A stretch of DNA of 64,000 bases, from positions 3,065,467 through 3,129,466 of the forward strand of contig NZ_MPNU01000001.1 of the NCBI RefSeq assembly GCF_001896205.1. Reading direction: 5' to 3'. The position numbers were made by a program, and so were the translations under genes. The DNA comes from Edwardsiella piscicida. GTDB taxonomy: Bacteria > Pseudomonadota > Gammaproteobacteria > Enterobacterales > Enterobacteriaceae. The stretch's first letter is position 1, and the number at the start of each line of letters is the position of its first letter. Of this stretch, positions 58,499-64,000 are shown piece by piece. Under the pieces are notes generated by a model. The model searched no databases. It saw only the letters and a list, made by a program, of their open reading frames with translations, and was not told the origin of the DNA.

Positions 58499-59707
58499 AT
58501 GCAACATCATGACCACTCCCGCGGCAGACTGAATGCCATTTCCTACCTGAGCTACTATTTTGTCGGTGCGCTGGTTTCGACCCTGGGCATTGTCCTCGGC
58601 CCTCTGTGCGTCGCCTTCCAGAAAGATCCGAGCTTTATCGGTCAGATCTTTACCTTAATGAATATCGGCATGTTTATACCGATTATGTTCGGCGGCCTAC
58701 TGATCAAAAAGTGGGGGCTACAAAAGCCGCTGGCGGCGGCGGCGCTATTCACTATCATCATCAGCATCGTCCTGTTCACGACTCCCACGCTCACGCTGTT
58801 CAGCGTGGCGGTCGCGGTAATCGGCGCCTGCGGCGGTATCTTTATGACGATAGGAAGCTACCTGGTCGTCCGCATCAATCCCGATGAAAAAAGTCGCTCC
58901 TCGAGCCTGATTTTCACTGACTTTTTCTTTAGCCTCGCCGGCGCAACGCTCTCCTTCCTTCTGGCGTGGATGTTTACACTCGGCGCTAGCTGGATCGCAA
59001 TGTATGCCATCATGGGCGCGCTTGGCGTGCTGATGCTGCTCTTCGTCCTGCGCACTCGCTTTCCTGGCGAGGAGACAGCGGCGCAGCCGCAGGCAGAGGC
59101 CCCCGCCGCGGTCGCCGCAGAGCCATGGGGCATATCGGTATGGCTTATCTGCCTGGCGCTGTTTCTATTCCTGCTGGCGGAGCCGATTTTTACCCTGTGG
59201 ACTCCGGGATACCTGCAGCTACGCTTTGCCATGCAGCCCGAGCAGGCCGCGCTCTACACCACCGTATACTGGGTGAGTAAGGCTATCGGCCTCTTCCTGA
59301 ATCAGTTCACCGTCAAATGGATGAGACTACGCACCTTTCTGCTGATCTGTACCGTTATCGGCATGGGGTCGATCGCGCTGATTAGCAACGGCGCCAGCGC
59401 CAGCCTGATCCTGATCGCCTGTGGCACCTTCGGGTTCTTTAACTCCGGCCTATTCTCGGGGCTGATGAGCTACGGCTCGCTGCAGGTCCGCCGCAGCTCA
59501 CCGACGCTGATCTCTGCGCTGCTCACCTGCGGTACCGTCGGCACCCTGCTGTTCGCCAGCGTCTCCTCGCTGATCAATAGCCGCTTCGGTCTGCACGGCG
59601 CGCTCAATAGCGCCACCGTTGCCTACGGTCTGCTGCTGCTGACGCTGCTGAGCGCCGCGTTTTTCAGTAAGGCCGAACGCCTGCAGGCGAGCGCCCCCGC
59701 CGTTTGA
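58499..59707 (+). CDS. MFS transporter, TsgA-like
   Basis: 402 residues with 12 membrane helices and a cytoplasmic loop (about 190-215, rich in Ala and Gln). The N-terminus ISYLSYYFVGALVSTLGIVLGPL and the loops TFLNAG-like TLMNIGMFIPI and FTDFFFSLAG match the TsgA subgroup, not the NHS-family xanthosine permease XapB expected beside xapA. It begins 45 bases after xapA and overlaps or abuts xapR, so nucleoside or base uptake is the probable role. Confidence 0.85.
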   Translation: MQHHDHSRGRLNAISYLSYYFVGALVSTLGIVLGPLCVAFQKDPSFIGQIFTLMNIGMFIPIMFGGLLIKKWGLQKPLAAAALFTIIISIVLFTTPTLTLFSVAVAVIGACGGIFMTIGSYLVVRINPDEKSRSSSLIFTDFFFSLAGATLSFLLAWMFTLGASWIAMYAIMGALGVLMLLFVLRTRFPGEETAAQPQAEAPAAVAAEPWGISVWLICLALFLFLLAEPIFTLWTPGYLQLRFAMQPEQAALYTTVYWVSKAIGLFLNQFTVKWMRLRTFLLICTVIGMGSIALISNGASASLILIACGTFGFFNSGLFSGLMSYGSLQVRRSSPTLISALLTCGTVGTLLFASVSSLINSRFGLHGALNSATVAYGLLLLTLLSAAFFSKAERLQASAPAV

Positions 59708-59763
59708 CAGGCGTGAGAGGGAGGGCAAGAATGGGCGCTCCCTCTCCCTACGTGACGACTCTC

Positions 59764-60663
59764 ATGACCGAGCCCGCGCTCCTCAGCCGTATCCGCCTGC
59801 GCATGCTGCGCTACTTCCAAGTGCTCGCCGACGAGCTTCACTTTGGTCGGGCCGCCGCCCGGCTCAATATCTCCCAGCCGCCGCTCAGTATGCAGATCAA
59901 GGAGCTTGAGACGATCCTGGAGGTCGAGCTCTTTGAGCGATCCAGCCGACGCGTCGCATTAACGCACGCCGGAAAGGTGCTGAAAACCGAGGTCGATCGC
60001 CTGTTCAGCGCAGCAGAGCAATCGCTGAGCTACGTGCGTCAAATCGGCCGACGCGAAAAGCAGCATCTCAATATCGGTATCATCGGCAGCGCGATCTGGG
60101 GGGTCTTGCTCACCCGGCTCAAAACGTTTCGGGAGCACCACCCAGACGTCGACTGGATCCTTAGCGAACTCGCCCAGCAGCAGCAAATCGCCGCCCTACG
60201 CGCCCGAACGATCGATGTCGCGATCAACCGCAATGTCATCCCCTGCGCGGAGGCGAATATTCGCTGCCAGCTCATCGCCCGCGAGACGATACGCCTCGCG
60301 GTTCATGAGGATGACCCGCTGGCGCGCCGCCGCCGGGTTTCGCTCCACGAACTGGTCGCGCGGCCGTTTATCTCGCTGTCGTTTAATCAGGGGGATTTTG
60401 CGCGCCAGGTGCATGACGCCTGCGTAGAGCACGGCTTTCACCCGCTGATCGTCCAGCAGGCGTCCGAGCCACAAACCGTGCTGGCGCTGGTGAGCGCCGG
60501 CAACGGCGTCGCGCTGCTGCCGGAGACCTGCGCGATGATCGACTGGCCAGGCGTCGCCTTCGTCGCGCTGGAGGAGACGATCCCCGCCGACCTCTACGCC
60601 CTGTGGAATGACGAACCGCAGCCGGAGATACTCAACCAGCTGCTGAGCGCGCTACGTGGCTAG
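59764..60663 (+). CDS. xapR: LysR family regulator XapR-like
   Basis: 299 residues from ATG 59764. The winged helix is LRYFQVLADELHFGRAAARL then SQPPLSMQIKELETILEVELFER, and VEHGFHPLIVQQASEPQTVLALVSAG in the effector domain also resembles E. coli XapR, the xanthosine-responsive activator. It lies 57 bases after the transporter, downstream in the same direction, so it is probably part of the xap transcription unit. Confidence 0.88.
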   Translation: MTEPALLSRIRLRMLRYFQVLADELHFGRAAARLNISQPPLSMQIKELETILEVELFERSSRRVALTHAGKVLKTEVDRLFSAAEQSLSYVRQIGRREKQHLNIGIIGSAIWGVLLTRLKTFREHHPDVDWILSELAQQQQIAALRARTIDVAINRNVIPCAEANIRCQLIARETIRLAVHEDDPLARRRRVSLHELVARPFISLSFNQGDFARQVHDACVEHGFHPLIVQQASEPQTVLALVSAGNGVALLPETCAMIDWPGVAFVALEETIPADLYALWNDEPQPEILNQLLSALRG

Positions 60664-60760
60664 AGCGTGGGTGAGCGCCGTGCCGATCCGCGGCGCCCTG
60701 CTGCCGTGAACCCGCAGCGCGGCGCATCCCGCCCGGGGCAGGCCCGTCGAGGGCGCCGAC

Positions 60761-61465
60761 TCATCGTTCACGACACTGCGTCAGCGTACGTCGCTGCCGC
60801 CCCATCGCATCAAAATTGTCCTCCGCCAGCCACGCCTGCAGCGCCGCATCCACCTCGGGCCACTCCCTATCAATAACCGAGAGCCAATCGGTGTCACGGC
60901 TGCGCCCCTTGCGTACCATATGCTGACGGAAACGCCCCTCAAACGTAAAGCCAATACGCTCCGCCGCCCGACGCGACGCCGTATTCAGCGCATCACACTT
61001 CCACTCCACGCGACGGTAGCCAGCGCTAAACGCCTCGCGCAGCAGCAGCCAGATGGCCTCCGTGCTCAGCGTCGTGCGCTGCATACGCGGCGACCAACTA
61101 ACGTGGCCGATCTCTAGCGAGCCATTCGCCGCATCGATCGCCATCAGGCACACCACGCCAACCGCCTGCCCGGTGTGCAAATCGACCACCACGAAGGGGA
61201 TCAGCGACGCGTCATCCACCTTTTTCTGCATCCACGTCTGCATCGCGACCACCGATGAAGGACGCACGCTGCTCAGCCATGTCCAGTCGCGATCGCCCTC
61301 GGCCTCGGCAAAGGCGGCGAACAGATCGGCGGCATCGCGGCGGGCATCCATGGGAACCAGCCGGCAGGTGCGTCCGCTAAGCGCGCTCCCCGCCAAAACG
61401 CCGGCCCCTACCCAGTCAGGAAGCGCCTCTCCAACACGTTGCCCATATTCATTGATCTCATTCAT
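60761..61465 (-). CDS. GNAT acetyltransferase (RimJ/RimL type)
   Basis: 234 residues from ATG 61465. An N-terminal region precedes the GNAT fold; the acetyl-CoA region is in AIDAANGSLEIGHVSWSPRMQRTTLSTEAIWLLLREAF, followed by NTASRRAAERIGFTFEGRFRQHMVRKGRSRDTDWLSVI, the family pattern. It probably acetylates protein N-termini or small amines; the substrate is unknown. The upstream 61466-61611 region holds its promoter. Confidence 0.88.
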   Translation of the reverse strand: MNEINEYGQRVGEALPDWVGAGVLAGSALSGRTCRLVPMDARRDAADLFAAFAEAEGDRDWTWLSSVRPSSVVAMQTWMQKKVDDASLIPFVVVDLHTGQAVGVVCLMAIDAANGSLEIGHVSWSPRMQRTTLSTEAIWLLLREAFSAGYRRVEWKCDALNTASRRAAERIGFTFEGRFRQHMVRKGRSRDTDWLSVIDREWPEVDAALQAWLAEDNFDAMGRQRRTLTQCRER

Positions 61466-61611
61466 ATGGCATCCCCTCGCTCTTGTTATCCGCCGAGTAT
61501 ATCCCCCCTTGGCCCCCAAGATCTTGGCACTCCCGCAGAAAGTAGCGTATTCACCGCGGCGGTGACCGGGACCGGGGGGCAATAGACTATGTCATCCTGA
61601 ACAGAGGGCCA

Positions 61612-62802
61612 TCACATAGCACGATGCGTTATCTCCCGAGCCCGTCCGGCAAGGCCACCGAAGATAGCCATCAGCAGCGAAATAACGGCGAGAGCCGCCA
61701 GGGGAATATGCCAATTACCGCTGATATCATGAATTTTACCTATCAACGGTGGCCCACAAGCGGCCAGGAGATAGCCTACCGACTGCGCCATCCCCGAGAG
61801 TGCCGCGGCCTGATGCGCCGAGCCGGCCCGTAGCCCGATAAAGGTGAGACCGAGGATCATCGTCGCCCCAGAGCCAAAACCGAACATCAGCGTCCACAGC
61901 ACCGCCAGCGCGGGCAGCAGCCAATAACCGATCGCACTGAGACCACACAGCAGCGCCACCAGAATAGCGATACCGCGCTGATCTCTTAACGTATGCAAAA
62001 TGAGGGGAATCAAAAGGCCCGGTAGCGCGGTAGCCAGCTGTAACATGCCATGCAGCGATCCTGCCTGTGCATCGCTATAGCCAAGGCTGATCAGAATGGC
62101 GGGAAGCCAGCCGATAATCACATAATAAACCAACGAATTAAGCCCAAGAAAGAGCGTCACCTGCCAGGCTAAGGCTGAGCGCCAGATGGCTTTATCATGC
62201 AAACTCCGTGCCCCGGTCATCTGCGTTGGGTGCTGATTACGCCACTGTGGTAACCACACGATCAGCGCCAACAGCGGAAATAGCATCAGCGCCAGCAACG
62301 CGCCTCGCCACCCCAAACCATACAGCGCCAATGGCACAACCAGCGCGGAGCCGAGCGCGGCAGCCCCGCCCATGGCCACGGAATAGGCTCCGGTCATCTT
62401 GGCAACATGATCAGAGAAGTCACGCTTAATCAGCCCCGGTAGCAGAACATTACCGAGCGCAATGCCGCTACCAATAACGGCTGTACCGATAAACAGCCAA
62501 GCAGGCGAAGGGAGGGCGCGTAGAACAATCCCCAGGCAAATTAAGATCAGTGCGGCAAACAGGCTGCGCTCAATGCTGAAACGTCGCGCAATACCGGCCG
62601 CCAAGGGGGAGATCAGACCAAAGGCCAGCAATGGCAGCGTCGTCAACAGCCCTACCTCGGACGTCGTCAAATCGTAGCCCGTGCGGATAACATCCAACAA
62701 CGGCGCAGCGCCGGTAAACGTCACGCGCAGAGTGGACGCGATGAGCATAATGCCGATGATCAGGAGAATATTGCGCTGATATAACGGGGGGGTTTTTAAC
62801 AT
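61612..62802 (-). CDS. nimT: MFS transporter NimT (CynX family)
   Basis: 396 residues, 12 membrane helices, CynX/NimT subgroup: MLIASTLRVTFTGAAPLLDVIRTGYDLTTSEVGLLTTLPLLAFG at the N-terminus and ISLGYSDAQAGSLHGMLQLA in the second half. E. coli NimT (YeaN) exports 2-nitroimidazole. It is divergent from the AraC-type nimR, 99 bases away, exactly as in E. coli. Confidence 0.9.
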   Translation of the reverse strand: MLKTPPLYQRNILLIIGIMLIASTLRVTFTGAAPLLDVIRTGYDLTTSEVGLLTTLPLLAFGLISPLAAGIARRFSIERSLFAALILICLGIVLRALPSPAWLFIGTAVIGSGIALGNVLLPGLIKRDFSDHVAKMTGAYSVAMGGAAALGSALVVPLALYGLGWRGALLALMLFPLLALIVWLPQWRNQHPTQMTGARSLHDKAIWRSALAWQVTLFLGLNSLVYYVIIGWLPAILISLGYSDAQAGSLHGMLQLATALPGLLIPLILHTLRDQRGIAILVALLCGLSAIGYWLLPALAVLWTLMFGFGSGATMILGLTFIGLRAGSAHQAAALSGMAQSVGYLLAACGPPLIGKIHDISGNWHIPLAALAVISLLMAIFGGLAGRAREITHRAM

Positions 62803-62901
62803 GATCTTCTCTGGTCATCAGGGGAGGCCGCCACAATAACGTTTTTCATACCTGTTTCAATCAAGCTAAAATGACAATTTATCGCTAATATCGGACAAAA
62901 C

Positions 62902-63693
62902 ATGATAGGCCTTGGGCTTGATGGCTACGAACCCGACCTTCACCATGACGCCGCGGTGGCGTTCCGTATCCAGGTCACCGCTGATGAGCAGTTTACGCCT
63001 GAGCACCAACACCGTAAGGGGCAGCTGATTTTGGCGCTGCACGGCGCGATTACCTGCGAGGTAGAGGATGCCATGTGGATGGTGCCACCGCAGTATGCGG
63101 TATGGGTTCCTGGGCAGACGCGACACAGTAACCACGCCACCCCCAATGCCACCCTGTGCTTTTTGTTTATTGAACCGAGCGCGGCGGCGATGCCCACTCA
63201 CTGCTGTACGCTCAAAATCTCTCCCCTGGTGCAGGAGCTCATTTTAACGCTGGCGCAGCGTGATCGTGTGGCGCGGGAGCACCCTGCGACGCAACGCCTC
63301 ATTCATGTGCTCTTCGATGAGTTACCACAGCAGCCGCAGGAACAGCTACACCTGCCCGTGTCTAACCACCCTAAGATCCGCCTGATGGTCGATACGATGG
63401 CCGCTGAGCCTGCGCAGTGGCAGACGTTAAAGCAGTGGGCGACACGCTTTGCCATGAGTGAGCGCAATTTAGCGCGTCTGATTACAAAAGAGACTGGGCT
63501 CAGCTTTCGCCACTGGCGGCATCAACTGCAGCTGATACTGGCGCTACAAATGCTCGTCTGCGGCCAAGCCGTTAACCAGGTAGCCCATGCGCTGGGCTAT
63601 GAATCCACCACCGCTTTTATCACGATGTTTCGCAAGGGATTAGGGCAAACACCCGGGCGCTACCTCAGCACACTGGCAGCCAATACCCCGTAA
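62902..63693 (+). CDS. nimR: AraC family regulator NimR
   Basis: 263 residues. An N-terminal cupin domain (TPEHQHRKGQLILALHGAITCEV) is followed by two helix-turn-helix motifs (LKQWATRFAMSERNLARLITKETGLSFRHW; VNQVAHALGYESTTAFITMFRKGLGQTPGRYL). E. coli NimR (YeaM) represses the divergent nimT gene, and the same divergent pair is present here. Confidence 0.92.
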   Translation: MIGLGLDGYEPDLHHDAAVAFRIQVTADEQFTPEHQHRKGQLILALHGAITCEVEDAMWMVPPQYAVWVPGQTRHSNHATPNATLCFLFIEPSAAAMPTHCCTLKISPLVQELILTLAQRDRVAREHPATQRLIHVLFDELPQQPQEQLHLPVSNHPKIRLMVDTMAAEPAQWQTLKQWATRFAMSERNLARLITKETGLSFRHWRHQLQLILALQMLVCGQAVNQVAHALGYESTTAFITMFRKGLGQTPGRYLSTLAANTP

Positions 63694-63843
63694 GTGCGGC
63701 TACCGACGCATATGTGAACACGATATTTTTATACGAACGTGGCATCATCAGATGCAAATAGGGAGAAGCCCGAGTGAACAGCACTCGGGATAATCTATCC
63801 GCCGGGGTCAATGCGCGGGGTAAATACCTTGAGGCCGGTAAGC

Positions 63844-63911
63844 AAGGGAGACCAGGCGATAAGGGAAGCCAGGCGATAAGGGAAGCCAGGCGATAAGGGA
63901 AGCCAGGCGAT
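63844..63911. repeat. Four tandem copies of a 17-bp unit
   Basis: AAGGGAAGCCAGGCGAT repeats head to tail three times exactly (63861-63911). A first copy at 63844 differs at two positions. 17 is not a multiple of three, so it does not encode a simple peptide repeat. It lies between nimR and the window end. The rest of 63694-63917 shows no supported gene. Confidence 0.9.
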
Positions 63912-63917
63912 ACCCTG

Positions 63918-64000
63918 TTATTGAGCGCTGATGATCCGCTCACAGATCAACTCGTCATCCATCACTTTGATGAAATGGTTTATCCAATAACAAAAATCAC
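63918..64000 (-). CDS. Possible C-terminal end of a gene running off the window
   Basis: An open minus-strand frame enters from the window edge and ends at TAA 63918, giving about 26 residues (ending VMDDELICERIISAQ) with plausible protein-like composition. Too short to identify; it may be fortuitous. Confidence 0.25.
   Translation of the reverse strand, partial: DFCYWINHFIKVMDDELICERIISAQ

Noticed and set aside
63844-63911. CRISPR-like array
   Set aside because: The units are contiguous with no spacers, 17 bp long, and no cas genes are near.
63665-63943. Minus-strand 92-codon frame through the 17-bp repeats
   Set aside because: Product is generated by the tandem repeat and overlaps the nimR end; no start signal.

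Overview
The window comes from a GC-rich (roughly 60 percent G+C outside the island) gammaproteobacterium of the order Enterobacterales. Gene order largely follows Escherichia coli: barA; acpS-pdxJ-recO-era-rnc-lepB-lepA-rseCBA-rpoE; trmN/srmB; grcA/ung; grpE; nadK-recN-bamE; rnfH-ratA/smpB-ssrA; and later emrRAB and degP-dgt-mtnN-btuF-yadS-erpA-clcA-hemL. The blocks between these differ from E. coli. The overall picture fits the Hafniaceae, most likely an Edwardsiella. That genus call is an inference from gene content and base composition, not a database result.

Layout. 1-24000 is core genome: two-component signalling, cofactor synthesis, DNA repair, protein export and translation, the sigma-E regulon core, RNA helicase, heat-shock and SOS genes, ending with tmRNA. 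Several regulatory sites are readable: sigma-E promoters at rpoE and degP, a sigma-32 promoter at grpE, two LexA boxes at recN, and FNR-like and Fur-like boxes. 24002-28742 is an integrated, decayed P4-like phage satellite inserted at the 3' end of ssrA. It has a frameshifted P4-type integrase, a very AT-rich three-gene operon, a P2/P4-type cos sequence, psu, an ogr/delta-type activator, and only the C-terminal part of sid. The three-gene operon encodes a pentapeptide-repeat protein with channel-like membrane segments, a minimal nucleotidyltransferase and a small helical protein. It sits between int and psu, the position where P4-like satellites are known to carry interchangeable anti-phage cargo. 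It is the best candidate here for an undescribed system.

28800-44350 is accessory or variable chromosome: a YciI-like protein; a cyuA-azlC-azlD-ridA operon that looks like a PLP-independent amino-acid desulfidase/deaminase pathway with enamine clean-up and an exporter; a hydrolase; RNase I; a GAF-PAS-GGDEF cyclase; a TDT-family transporter followed by a 27-codon membrane microprotein; a LysR regulator; an atypical Dps; a DUF1198 protein; and the emrRAB multidrug efflux locus. 44418-47910 is a Fur-boxed ferric iron ABC importer. 48027-57266 returns to the conserved degP-hemL block.

57620-64000 holds a xapA / TsgA-like transporter / xapR nucleoside locus in which the usual xapB position is taken by a different MFS family, a GNAT acetyltransferase, the divergent nimT/nimR pair, and a 17-bp tandem repeat close to the end. 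Apart from the island, most intergenic gaps above 300 bases contain promoters or hairpins, or nothing recognisable; each is noted in the features.
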